Positions 1 through 7,983 of a stretch of DNA of 64,000 bases are shown piece after piece; the stretch's first letter is position 1, and every line of letters starts with the position of its first letter. The stretch comes from Chersky-265 sp035275285 (GTDB taxonomy: Bacteria > Fibrobacterota > Fibrobacteria > UBA11236), in contig DATENA010000068.1 in the NCBI GenBank assembly GCA_035275285.1, forward strand, positions 1 through 64,000. The letters run 5' to 3'. Position numbers and translations under genes: made by a program. Below the pieces are notes generated by a model. It did not search any database. It saw nothing but the letters and a program-made list of their open reading frames with translations, and was not told where the DNA came from.

Positions 1-77
1 ACCACTCTCCCGAACGTCCAAATCAGTCGATCCTCGCCGGGAGCCGGAAATCAACCCAATCGCAGGATAGTTTCAAT

Positions 78-587
78 ATGAATACACTAGTGAGCGAGTC
101 GAGCCCGAATGCGCATGGAAGCAAGGATCCCTTCGAAGAAAGCGGGGCCGCCCGGGAAGCCGCCATAGAATCCCTTTCCGCGGATGTATTCCGCTACGAG
201 GATTACCGCCGCTTCCTGCGGGACCGTTTTTTCGCGATGCAATCCCTGGAGCCGGGCTTTTCCCAGCGCGGATTGGCCCGCAAGGCCGGGATCGCGAACC
301 CGGGCTTCTTCAACGAGGTCATCAAAGGCCGCCGCCGCCTCAGTCCGGCCGCGGCCGCCAAGATGGCCATGGGCCTGGACCTTTCGGGAGAGGAATCCGA
401 ATACTTCCAGGCCCTGGTGGAATATGCGGAAACCCGTGAACCCCGGGCCAAGCTGGCGGCGGGCGATCGCCTGGCGGCCCTCCGCAACCGGAAGCCCATG
501 GAGGCGCCGGATAAGAGCGGGGAACCCGGGCAGGCCGCGCGCCAGGTTCCTCCCGGGAATCCGTCTTCCTTCACGGACCATTTTTAG
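78..587 (+). CDS. TIGR02147-like regulator, N-terminal half only
   Basis: The 169-residue product matches the N-terminal part of the TIGR02147/DUF4423 regulators: the FRYEDYRRFLRDRF opening (about residues 39-52) is followed by a helix-turn-helix-like stretch, SQRGLARKAGI...FFNEVIKGRRRLSP. The full-length relative at 18.6 kb opens the same way (HYSNYRTYLQDYY) but is 279 residues long. This copy stops soon after the HTH and ends in a low-complexity Gly/Pro-rich tail, so it lacks most of the C-terminal DUF4423 region. It may be a stand-alone DNA-binding protein or a truncated gene. The ATG is the first in frame, with only weak Shine-Dalgarno sequence. Family assignment is fairly sure; function is inferred as transcriptional regulation. 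Confidence 0.7.
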   Translation: MNTLVSESSPNAHGSKDPFEESGAAREAAIESLSADVFRYEDYRRFLRDRFFAMQSLEPGFSQRGLARKAGIANPGFFNEVIKGRRRLSPAAAAKMAMGLDLSGEESEYFQALVEYAETREPRAKLAAGDRLAALRNRKPMEAPDKSGEPGQAARQVPPGNPSSFTDHF

Positions 588-796
588 CAGGGGCCGGCTT
601 CAAGGGAAGGACGAGAGCGCATACGCGCCCTTCCCCTCCGCGGAAACCTCCCAGCGTGCCGAATAGCAGGTGATGTGGGGGTTGGCCGCCGGCCCTAGGG
701 TATCCTGCACGTTACCGGATCCGATCCAGGGATTCCCGCCCCGGGCGCCGATTCCGCGTCCCCCCGGGGCGATCCGGTTCCGGGATCCCGGCGGAG

Positions 797-1219
797 CTAC
801 TCCGCGAAATTCACCATGGTCATCTTCGCCCAGGAGGATCCCAGGCGGGAAACCGCGTCCAGGCTTTGCAGCAATTGGTTTTTCGAGAAGGGCTTGGCGA
901 GATAATCCGCGTGCGGCGGCAGCAGGCCGTGGCCGGTAAGCAGCTTCAGCGGATAGCCGGACATGAACAGGACCTTCATGGCCGGCTGCAAGCCGACGAG
1001 CCGGTTCGCCAGATCGCGGCCTTGGAAGGGCGGCAGGATGATATCGGTAAGAAGGATATCGATTTCGGAGAAAGGAGCGGAAGCGAGCTCCACCGCCTCC
1101 TGGAAGCCGGAAGCGGCCATGCATCGGTATTCCGTGCCGGACAGCTGTTCCTCGAGGAGCTTCCGGATGTCCGCATCATCATCCACCGCCAGAAGATTTT
1201 TTTGCGCCAATAGTACCAC
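797..1219 (-). CDS. single-domain response regulator
   Basis: The product is a stand-alone receiver domain of about 140 residues. The acidic pocket is VDDDAD near residue 12, the phospho-acceptor Asp lies in ILLTDIILP (about residue 59), the SGYP segment holds the conserved Ser, and the conserved Lys is in AKPFSK. There is no output domain. I chose the GTG start at 1219 because a GGGGGG run lies a few bases upstream; an ATG 54 bases further up would add an untypical leader. No kinase gene is adjacent. It probably acts by protein-protein contact or as a phosphorelay intermediate. Confidence 0.85.
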   Translation of the reverse strand: MVLLAQKNLLAVDDDADIRKLLEEQLSGTEYRCMAASGFQEAVELASAPFSEIDILLTDIILPPFQGRDLANRLVGLQPAMKVLFMSGYPLKLLTGHGLLPPHADYLAKPFSKNQLLQSLDAVSRLGSSWAKMTMVNFAE

Positions 1220-1418
1220 GGTATTATCCCCCCTAGACGGGAAATAAATTTTGCAGCGTAGAGATGGGAACATTTTCCGGTGGCACTAATCCCTTCTCGC
1301 GCTTCCAATACTCCGCAACCGGCCGGAAGGGGCGCCATCCGACCGTCCGGGAGCAGGGGCCCTGCCGAAAGGCCGCGGCAGGGTTCCCTCGCCTTCCGGA
1401 AATCCAAGAGAGGAATAC

Positions 1419-1811
1419 ATGGACAAGATCCTAAGCGCCGCGGGCGCCAAAAGCATTTCCATCCTGTACACGGACGGCGAAGCCAAGCAGCTGGCCGATT
1501 TCGTCAAGTGGGATCTCGAGTGGCTGCTTGAAATCAAGATCGCGACCGCAGAGATGGCTCCCGTGGGGACGGCCCCGCCCGGCGTCAGCCAGGTCGTCGT
1601 CACCATCCTGCTTACCCCGTTCATGAAAACCGCGTGGAAGGCCGTCATCCATTCCATGAAAAGGGGTTTGTCGAAGCACGCCGGGTCCGGCGTGGGAGGC
1701 CGCCTGATCCTGAGGGATCTCTCGGGCGCGATGCAGGCCAGCTTCCTTTTCCAGGGGTTCTCCGACATGGTGGGGATAAGCGATTCCATCAAAACGATGC
1801 TCACCGCATAG
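1419..1811 (+). CDS. small protein of unknown function
   Basis: This 130-residue protein has no signal peptide and no family I recognise with confidence. The first 45 residues look like a small alpha/beta domain (ISILYTDGEAKQLADFVKWDLEWLL). A hydrophobic stretch follows (VSQVVVTILLTPFMKTAW), then a basic segment and a Gly-rich end. The pattern of a short N-terminal domain, a Pro/Gly hinge and one hydrophobic helix faintly recalls effector-associated accessory proteins, but that is only an impression. An AAGAGAGG Shine-Dalgarno sequence lies just before the ATG, supporting expression. It sits between a receiver gene on the other strand and the sigma-led operon. Confidence 0.6.
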   Translation: MDKILSAAGAKSISILYTDGEAKQLADFVKWDLEWLLEIKIATAEMAPVGTAPPGVSQVVVTILLTPFMKTAWKAVIHSMKRGLSKHAGSGVGGRLILRDLSGAMQASFLFQGFSDMVGISDSIKTMLTA

Positions 1812-2049
1812 GCCGGAAAAGAATTCCGATAAAATGCTATTGTGCAAAGCGTCACGAATATATTTTTGTCTTGATTTTAGCCGGAGCCCCGGGAATCCGC
1901 TATTTCCGGGCCTTCGGCCGGGGATCCTGGGGATCCGCCCGACCGTCCCGATGCGCACTTCGCGCACGGGATCAGGCCGTTCGTCCGCAAAGCCCTCCGA
2001 AGGGGTTTTTCGCCGTGTAAATTTCACGGCCACAACCTCTGGGGGCACC

Positions 2050-2973
2050 ATGGTCCGGATAGCGGCTTGGAATGCAGGGAAACTTTATGCCGACCTATAC
2101 CGTCGGCACCGGGCGCAGGTGTACAGGCAGTGCCTGTCCCTGGTCCGGGATCAAGAGGAGGCTTCGCAATTATGCCAGGATGTATTCCTGAACGCCATCC
2201 GGAGCTGGTCCGGGTTCGCGGGGCGTTGCCAGCCGTCCACTTGGCTCATTTCCATCGCCCGCAATGCCTGCCTGCAGCATTTGCGGAGGAAAAAGCTGTA
2301 CGCGGCGCGCCTGCAATTGCTTCCCTACCAGGCGACCGGCATGTCCCAGGGCTGCGGCCTTTCCCTGGAGGAAAAGGTCCTCACCGCAGTGCAACTGGGC
2401 AGGACCATGGCCGCTGCGACCCCGGCCACGCGCAGGATCCTCTGGCTCTACTACAAAGAAGGGCTCACCCAACTCGAAATCGCGTCCGTGATGGGCTTGT
2501 CCCGCTCCGCCGTCGGCAAGGTGCTGGCGAAGGTGAACTCCGAATGGTCGCGGGCGCGCCGAAAAGGGCGTCCGGGGAAAGGAACGTCTTTTCCACGTGA
2601 TCCTGAACCTCCAGCCGGCGATACAAGATGTCAGGGAGGCCCTTTTCCAGGGGCAATTCCAATTCGCGGAATCGATCCTCAAGCGGCTTTTCGAGGGAAC
2701 GGAAAGCGCCAGGGAGATAACGGCCAGGCAACTCGAGAAGGCCGCCCGCGATCGCTGGAAGAAATTCCACCCCTGGCACCTCCACACGGCGGTGGATCCT
2801 TTCCTGGCCTTCCTGCACGCCCATCCGGAAGCGATCCCGGAGACGAGCGTCCAGGGGAGCCGGTTGCAAATCCTGGCGCAAGCGGTGATCCAGAACGGAT
2901 CGGAAGGGTCCGATGGGCTGATCCCTTTGCGGGAAGTGGTGGAGGATCTGTACGACGGTTTCCTCAGCGATGA
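2050..2973 (+). CDS. ECF-like sigma-70 factor, with out-of-frame overlap at its 3' end
   Basis: The first 180 or so residues read as a sigma-70 family protein. Region 2 is seen in YRRHRAQVYRQCLSLVRDQ...LCQDVFLNAIRSW and STWLISIARNACLQHLRRKK, and region 4 in RRILWLYYKEGLTQLEIASVMGLSRSAVGKVL. The ATG at 2050 follows a GGGGG Shine-Dalgarno and drops an implausible 72-residue upstream extension. After about base 2590 the frame runs 377 bases into the next gene as a Gly/Pro/Arg-rich string that looks like shadow translation. The next gene starts with GTGA at 2597-2600, whose TGA would be a natural sigma stop if one base were missing upstream. The real protein therefore probably ends near 2600. It is first in the peptide operon and is likely its dedicated activator. 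Confidence 0.75.
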   Translation: MVRIAAWNAGKLYADLYRRHRAQVYRQCLSLVRDQEEASQLCQDVFLNAIRSWSGFAGRCQPSTWLISIARNACLQHLRRKKLYAARLQLLPYQATGMSQGCGLSLEEKVLTAVQLGRTMAAATPATRRILWLYYKEGLTQLEIASVMGLSRSAVGKVLAKVNSEWSRARRKGRPGKGTSFPRDPEPPAGDTRCQGGPFPGAIPIRGIDPQAAFRGNGKRQGDNGQATREGRPRSLEEIPPLAPPHGGGSFPGLPARPSGSDPGDERPGEPVANPGASGDPERIGRVRWADPFAGSGGGSVRRFPQR

Positions 2974-4069
2974 TTTCCGGGAACGGATCAAAGGCCCGAT
3001 GCGCGGCAGCGGCTTGATGCCGCCGCTGGTGGAATGGACTTTGGCCCCGGATATGCGCCCGTTCACCTTGGACGAAAGGCGGCTGAAGAAGCTGGGCGTC
3101 CATTGCGGCGTCATCGGCATGCCGAGGTCTTTCTCGCGGGGCGGGCTCCTGGTATGGGCCTCCCTGGCGCATGAAGTGTGCGGGCATGCGGTGCTGAACG
3201 CGTACCCCGGGGCGCTGGATCCCGTCCGCGCGGAAGTGAACGCCGCCCTGAAGCGGAGGTTCGCCGCGGGTCCCGCCGCCCAGCTTCCCGAATATTGGGA
3301 CCGGTGCTTCGAAGAGGCGGCCGCGGACTGCCTGGGAATATTGCGGCTGGGACCGGCCATGGCCGTGGGGTTCATCGGCGCCTTCCGGAGCGGGCGCGCT
3401 TTCCTGGCGGAAAGGAACGGCGCCGCGTCGCTCTCGCCCGGGCTGGGCCGGGAGGATTACGATCGCCACCACCCTTCGGACCTGTTCCGGGCCTTGTTGA
3501 TGACTTCCCTGTGCGGCCGCCTGGCCTTCCGGAAAAGGCAGGAATGGAAAAGGATCCTCATGGCGGAGATCGCCAAGGACTTCGGACCGGCCGCGCCGGG
3601 CGGCATCCCTTGGGAGGACGTCCGGGAGTCGACGGAAATATTCGCCGGATCGTTCCTGGATACGCCCATGGAAAGCTTCTCCGGGCTCTCCATGGGCCGC
3701 CTGCGCAATTGGAGCGACTGGGACGAAGCGACCGCGGCCGCAACGCAGTCCCTGATCGCGATGGAACGGAGGGAAGCCTCCGCCCAGCGGCCCACCGGCC
3801 TCCACGCCACCCACGCGCTCGCCGCCGCCATCCTCCTGGCGGCCTCCGACGGGAACCGGATCCGGATCCCCGTCCTGTTCCGCAGGCTGATGAGCCTGCT
3901 CAAATCCATCCACGCCGAGAAACGGCCGGCCCCGTCGCCCATCGTCCCGGTGCGCGCGCGGCTCAAGCCGGAAAGGAGCGGACCATGTAGCACCCGAACG
4001 GACCCAAACCGGAAGAAAAACGGAAAAAGACACCGACATCATTCATCATGTAGGCAAATCAAGGAGTAA
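2597..4069 (+). CDS. HEXXGH zinc metallopeptidase-like protein (M49-like signature)
   Basis: This 490-residue protein carries LAHEVCGHAVL, with His192, Glu193 and His197 as an HEXXGH zinc site. FEEAAADCLGIL follows about 45 residues later, with Glu239-Glu240 and Asp244. The pairing of HEXXGH with EEXXA(E/D) is the active-site signature of family M49 (dipeptidyl peptidase III), where the spacing is similar. The rest does not obviously match M49 and the protein is shorter, so this may be a distant branch. There is no signal peptide, so it should be cytoplasmic. The GTG start overlaps a potential upstream TGA. The last 60 residues are basic and low-complexity. Its place directly before a precursor-like peptide suggests leader removal or product trimming, which is inference. 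Confidence 0.65.
   Translation: MILNLQPAIQDVREALFQGQFQFAESILKRLFEGTESAREITARQLEKAARDRWKKFHPWHLHTAVDPFLAFLHAHPEAIPETSVQGSRLQILAQAVIQNGSEGSDGLIPLREVVEDLYDGFLSDDFRERIKGPMRGSGLMPPLVEWTLAPDMRPFTLDERRLKKLGVHCGVIGMPRSFSRGGLLVWASLAHEVCGHAVLNAYPGALDPVRAEVNAALKRRFAAGPAAQLPEYWDRCFEEAAADCLGILRLGPAMAVGFIGAFRSGRAFLAERNGAASLSPGLGREDYDRHHPSDLFRALLMTSLCGRLAFRKRQEWKRILMAEIAKDFGPAAPGGIPWEDVRESTEIFAGSFLDTPMESFSGLSMGRLRNWSDWDEATAAATQSLIAMERREASAQRPTGLHATHALAAAILLAASDGNRIRIPVLFRRLMSLLKSIHAEKRPAPSPIVPVRARLKPERSGPCSTRTDPNRKKNGKRHRHHSSCRQIKE
4061..4066 (+). promoter_or_regulatory. strong ribosome binding site of the 73-residue peptide
   Basis: An AAGGAG hexamer sits 8 bases before the ATG at 4075, inside the stop region of the upstream gene. 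It is a better Shine-Dalgarno match than most in the operon, as expected if the small peptide must be made in excess over its neighbours. Confidence 0.7.
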
Positions 4070-4074
4070 GCATC

Positions 4075-4296
4075 ATGTCCAAGCTCATCTCATTCGCGAA
4101 CGACATCTTGAACTCGGAATCCCTCCAGAAGGATTTCATGCAGGACCCGGAACAGGTCATGAAGGCCCGCGGGCTCTCGGGCGAACAGATCGCCATGCTC
4201 AAGGATAGGAAGAAGACGAACGCCATCAAGGCGATCACCGAAGAGCTCAATTCCTATGAAAAGGTGCTGAAGAACACCCATCGGAATTCCTGGTAG
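4075..4296 (+). CDS. precursor-like 73-residue peptide (RiPP leader type)
   Basis: The peptide opens MSKLISFANDILNSESLQKD and continues with FMQDPEQVMKARGLSGEQIAML. The spacing of a Phe, an Asp-Pro-Glu and then GLS-x-EQ recalls leader peptides of Franean1_4349/Nif11-like RiPP precursors (F..DPe....GLs.eq...L). It is helical and charged, has no Cys, and contains a single Tyr (61) and a single Trp as the final residue; the tail is KVLKNTHRNSW. There is no GG site at a usual position apart from one G-L-S. It has its own strong Shine-Dalgarno and lies 5 bases after the metallopeptidase gene. It could instead be a small helical partner protein. The precursor role is inferred from size, motif and neighbours. 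Confidence 0.6.
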   Translation: MSKLISFANDILNSESLQKDFMQDPEQVMKARGLSGEQIAMLKDRKKTNAIKAITEELNSYEKVLKNTHRNSW

Positions 4297-4346
4297 GCCC
4301 GGACCCGGGACCTCCTTCAACTCGAACCCCGGCGGAGACGGACACC

Positions 4347-5405
4347 ATGCGCATGCCCTGGCCGATTGAAAACACTTTCGAACTGCTGCGGGCGGACGCG
4401 CCGGACGAACTCACGCCGGGCGATTCCCTGGCCCGGATGCAAGCCCATCTGAAACGGCTTCCTCCGGGCTCTTCTTCCTATTTCCTGGAATGCAGGCTCG
4501 CCAAGGACGACGACCGGGTCGATTTCGGCGCCTGCTTCCGGTCGCCGCTGGATTCCGCCACCGCCCCGGCCGGAAAGCCGGGCTTCGCGGCGCCTTCCGG
4601 GAACCGCCCCGAGGACAAGGCCTGGGAGCCCGTGAACCGGGCCTTCTCCCTGTGGGCCTCCCGGACCTCCGGACTGCGGAACCGCGTCCCCTACATCTGG
4701 ATTGAAATGGACCAGGCCGGCCCGCAGCCGGGGGCCGCCGTCCCCGGCTTCCTGTTCTGCGTCGACCCCTCCCTGGCCCGCGTCCCGGAACGTTTCCAAG
4801 CCGGACCGGACGGCCGAAAGGACTTGCTCGCCATCGCCCGGGAAATCGAAAAGGCGCTGTTCGGATCCGGACTCCCGGCCGGGTGCGGCAAGACGTTATG
4901 GGACTGCCTGACCGCGCTGCCGGCCGAAGGCCGCATCCTGCACATCTCGGCGATGCCGTCCCGGTCTCCGGCCGCCCTCAAACTGAACATCTGCATGCCC
5001 AAGAAAGCTTTGTTCGGGTTCCTGAGGCGCATCCGCTGGCCCGGATCCCCCGCGGAGCTGGAAAAACTTTGGGAGGCGTTCCATCCGTTCATGAGCTGCG
5101 CCAAGATCGATCTGGAAATCAGCGCCGGCGTGTCCCCGCGCCTCGGCTTGGAACTGCATCCCTACAATACGCCGAGAACGGCGCGGAAAGCGGCCCTCCT
5201 GCGCCTGGCCCGCTCCGGAAGCGCCCAGCCCCGCAAGGCCCGCGCCCTGGCGGCCTGGTGCGGCAACGTCACGCGCATGTTTCCCGGGCATCGCTGGCCC
5301 ACGCACATGGTCAAGGAATTCGGGCTCAAGCTCGTATTCGCGGAAACGCGGCCCCTGCAGGCCAAGGGGTACCTGGGGTATTATCCGATCTTCTCCCTGC
5401 GCTGA
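4347..5405 (+). CDS. unknown protein of the peptide operon
   Basis: A soluble 352-residue protein without signal peptide or membrane segment. The central part has ILHISAMPSRSPAALKLNIC, then FLRRIRWPGSPAELEKLW, then KIDLEISAGVSPRLGLEL and a C-terminal LVFAETRPLQAKGYLGYYP. I recall uncharacterised proteins of RiPP-like clusters with the same order (HI..M.SR..-L.LC, ..IGWPG, DV...PRLGLE), but could not check this. No catalytic motif is evident. It begins 50 bases after the peptide gene and ends 61 bases before the PLP enzyme gene, so co-transcription is likely. It could bind or modify the peptide. Function unknown. Confidence 0.6.
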   Translation: MRMPWPIENTFELLRADAPDELTPGDSLARMQAHLKRLPPGSSSYFLECRLAKDDDRVDFGACFRSPLDSATAPAGKPGFAAPSGNRPEDKAWEPVNRAFSLWASRTSGLRNRVPYIWIEMDQAGPQPGAAVPGFLFCVDPSLARVPERFQAGPDGRKDLLAIAREIEKALFGSGLPAGCGKTLWDCLTALPAEGRILHISAMPSRSPAALKLNICMPKKALFGFLRRIRWPGSPAELEKLWEAFHPFMSCAKIDLEISAGVSPRLGLELHPYNTPRTARKAALLRLARSGSAQPRKARALAAWCGNVTRMFPGHRWPTHMVKEFGLKLVFAETRPLQAKGYLGYYPIFSLR

Positions 5406-5466
5406 TGCGCCTGCCGCCTTTCCCGATCGGAAAGGCTTCCCTCCCGAAACGAAAGGAATCATAGAC

Positions 5467-7983
5467 ATGATCGACAATAGAGCCTTGGATCCGACGCCGG
5501 AATGCTTCGAAGCCTGGTTGATGGGCACCAAAGGCGAGAACGCCGAGGAGCTCGAGAACCTGGTCGTGGAGGCCGTACGGGACACGGCGTATTGGAGGCG
5601 GCACGTTTTCCCCATGGATCCGCGGCATATCACCGAGGAAATGAAGGAATCCCCGGAATTCAAGCGCTCGGTGGTCAGGCTGAGACAGGAATTCCAATCC
5701 CTTCTATCCTATCTGAAGCGATCCGTGCCCGCCTTCAGCATGAGATATCAGGCCCATATGGGCTGGGATCTGCTCCTGCCGGGCATGCTGGGATATTTCG
5801 CGGGGATGTTACATGGATCAAACAACGTCGCGTACGAAGGGGCGCCCGCGACCACGGTGCTGGAATCCATCGCCGCCCAGGACCTGTGCCGGATGCTCGG
5901 GTTCCGGCCCGCGGACGGCTTGCGCCCCTGGGCCCATTTCACCGGAGGCGGGACCCTGTCCAACATCGAGGGGCTTTGGGCGGCCAGGAACGTGAAATTC
6001 CTACCTTTTGCCGTCAAGGAAACGTTGCAAGCCTTCGAACGGGAATTCCGCGCGAGCGGCGACGTCCACGGACTTGAGAACATGGCCGAAGCCTTGCGTC
6101 TGGAAGTAGCCTGCCGGCGGCCGGGAGAATTCCGGACCAAGAGCGTCCCCTTCGGCGTACTGACCGCTTGGGAGCTTCTCAATATGGGAGTGGATGAAGC
6201 CTTGGCGCTTCCCGCGAGGGTGGGAGCGATCCTGGACGAAGACCCGGCGGGTCCGGTCCGGGAGCGGTTCGATTCGGCCCTGATAGCCAACGATCTGAAC
6301 TCCCGGGGGCTGCGCGCCTTTCCCGCGCCCGGCACGGACGGCATAGGGGGCGCGCCGGTAGTGCTCGCCGCCGGCACGCGCCACTTTTCCATCGAAAAGG
6401 CCGCCTGCCTGCTGGGCATGGGGCAGGAGAACGTGCGCAACGTCTTCGTGGACGAATCCGCCCGCATGGACATGGGGCACCTGGACGGGATCCTGGCCGA
6501 CTGCCTGGAACGGCGGATCCCGGTGCTGGCCGTGGTGGCGACCCTGGGGACCACGGAAGAAGGCGCGGTGGATCCCCTCAGCGACATCGTGCAGTTGCGG
6601 GACAAGTACCGCATGCTGGGCCTGGACTTCGCCCTGCACGTGGACGCGGCCTGGGGAGGCTATCATGCCAGCATCCTGCGCGAGGACTTCCCGATGGACG
6701 ACGTGCTCTTCGTGGTGCCCGCCCAGGAGGACGCGCCCGGCGCGGCCAAGCCCAACCTGCAGGATACCTTGGGCGGGGCCAGGGAGGCGGGCACCCCTTC
6801 CCTGGGCCTTTCCCGCTACGCGCGGCTCCAATACGGCGCCCTGCCCCACGCCGATACCGTCACGGTCGATCCCCACAAGCAGGGCCATATCCCGTTCCCC
6901 GCCGGGGCCATCTGCTACCGCAATTCCGCCCTGAGGAACCTGGTGCGCTTCGGAGCGCCTTACCTGGGCGCCCTCGTGCCGCAAGCCATCCGCCAGGCGG
7001 ACGGCGCCACCGATCCCTTCATGGGCATCTACGGCGTGGAAGGCTCCCGGCCCGGCGCCGCAGCGGCCTCGGTGTTCCTGACCCACCGGCTGGTCAGGCC
7101 CAGCAAGAGCGGATACGGCCGCCTGATCGGCATGGAGATGTTCAATTGCAAGAAGGTATTCGCGTTGATCTCGCGCTTGAACCCGGGCGGCGAGGACTGG
7201 ATCGCGGTGACGCTCGCCGGCGCGGCGGGCCGGGAGGAGGCCTGCCTGCGGGCCGACGCCCTGGGGAACGCGGAAGCCGGCCGGGACCCGGAACTGCTGA
7301 CGGCCATGGAAGAGATGGGCCCGGACCTGAACATCCTGGCCTACCTCTTCAACTTCAAGGCCGCGAACCGGTTCAACCAGGACCTGGGCCTGCTGGCGGC
7401 CTTCAACCAGGCCATTTACGACAAGATCCGCCTGCGTCCGGAAAGGGAATACGCGGAGCACAAGCTTATCGTCAGCCAGACGCTCCTGCTGGGGAGGAAC
7501 TACGGTCCACGCTTCCTGAACGGCATGCTCGCGCGCCTCAACCTGGGACTGCGGGCCAACCCGGAGAATTGCGGGCATATCAACCTCTTCGCCCTCCGTT
7601 CCACCGTGGCCAATCCCTGGCTCACGGATACCGTGGAAGGCTCTTTCCTGCCGCATTTCCGGGAGGAACTGCGGGCGGCCGTCCGGCAGGGACTGGAAGA
7701 GGTCCTGATCATACGCAACGTGATGGAGGAGCTCAAGCGGGAACGCAGTCCTTTGCTGGGGGACCCGATGCTGCCGATCCGGCTCGTTCCCTTCGCGCCG
7801 GACCTGCTGAGGGGAAAGCTCCCGGAGGAATTCGTCCCTCCCGGAGCGGAAGGGGAAGGCTTGCGCGCCGAAGAGCCGTGCACGCACATGGTCCGGACCC
7901 TGCTGCGCCGGGGCCGTGGCGCGCAGGCGGAGGATCTCCCCGGGGAAGCCCTCAGGAAGTTCAACGAGGTCCAGGCCCGATGA
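5467..7983 (+). CDS. PLP-dependent decarboxylase, tyrosine-decarboxylase type, extended
   Basis: This is a fold-type I PLP enzyme of the group II decarboxylase superfamily. FSMRYQAHMGWDLLLPGMLGY and NNVAYEGAPATT near residues 95-125, then WAHFTGGGTLSNIEGLWAARN, are the pattern of bacterial tyrosine decarboxylases. Asp393 in HVDAAWGGYH should contact the pyridine nitrogen, and Lys471 in DPHKQGHIPFP should hold PLP. At 838 residues it is longer than the roughly 620 of enterococcal tyrosine decarboxylase; the excess is spread over an internal insertion after residue 185 and a long C-terminal region. It lies inside the peptide operon, and its TGA stop overlaps the next start (ATGA). It may make tyramine or another aromatic amine, or act on the peptide's C-terminus. 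The substrate is unknown. Confidence 0.8.
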   Translation: MIDNRALDPTPECFEAWLMGTKGENAEELENLVVEAVRDTAYWRRHVFPMDPRHITEEMKESPEFKRSVVRLRQEFQSLLSYLKRSVPAFSMRYQAHMGWDLLLPGMLGYFAGMLHGSNNVAYEGAPATTVLESIAAQDLCRMLGFRPADGLRPWAHFTGGGTLSNIEGLWAARNVKFLPFAVKETLQAFEREFRASGDVHGLENMAEALRLEVACRRPGEFRTKSVPFGVLTAWELLNMGVDEALALPARVGAILDEDPAGPVRERFDSALIANDLNSRGLRAFPAPGTDGIGGAPVVLAAGTRHFSIEKAACLLGMGQENVRNVFVDESARMDMGHLDGILADCLERRIPVLAVVATLGTTEEGAVDPLSDIVQLRDKYRMLGLDFALHVDAAWGGYHASILREDFPMDDVLFVVPAQEDAPGAAKPNLQDTLGGAREAGTPSLGLSRYARLQYGALPHADTVTVDPHKQGHIPFPAGAICYRNSALRNLVRFGAPYLGALVPQAIRQADGATDPFMGIYGVEGSRPGAAAASVFLTHRLVRPSKSGYGRLIGMEMFNCKKVFALISRLNPGGEDWIAVTLAGAAGREEACLRADALGNAEAGRDPELLTAMEEMGPDLNILAYLFNFKAANRFNQDLGLLAAFNQAIYDKIRLRPEREYAEHKLIVSQTLLLGRNYGPRFLNGMLARLNLGLRANPENCGHINLFALRSTVANPWLTDTVEGSFLPHFREELRAAVRQGLEEVLIIRNVMEELKRERSPLLGDPMLPIRLVPFAPDLLRGKLPEEFVPPGAEGEGLRAEEPCTHMVRTLLRRGRGAQAEDLPGEALRKFNEVQAR

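Noticed and set aside
7146..7979. upstream extension of the kinase frame
   Set aside because: It overlaps the PLP decarboxylase gene and is Arg/Gly/Pro-rich; the ATG at 7980 overlaps the decarboxylase stop and starts the kinase fold.
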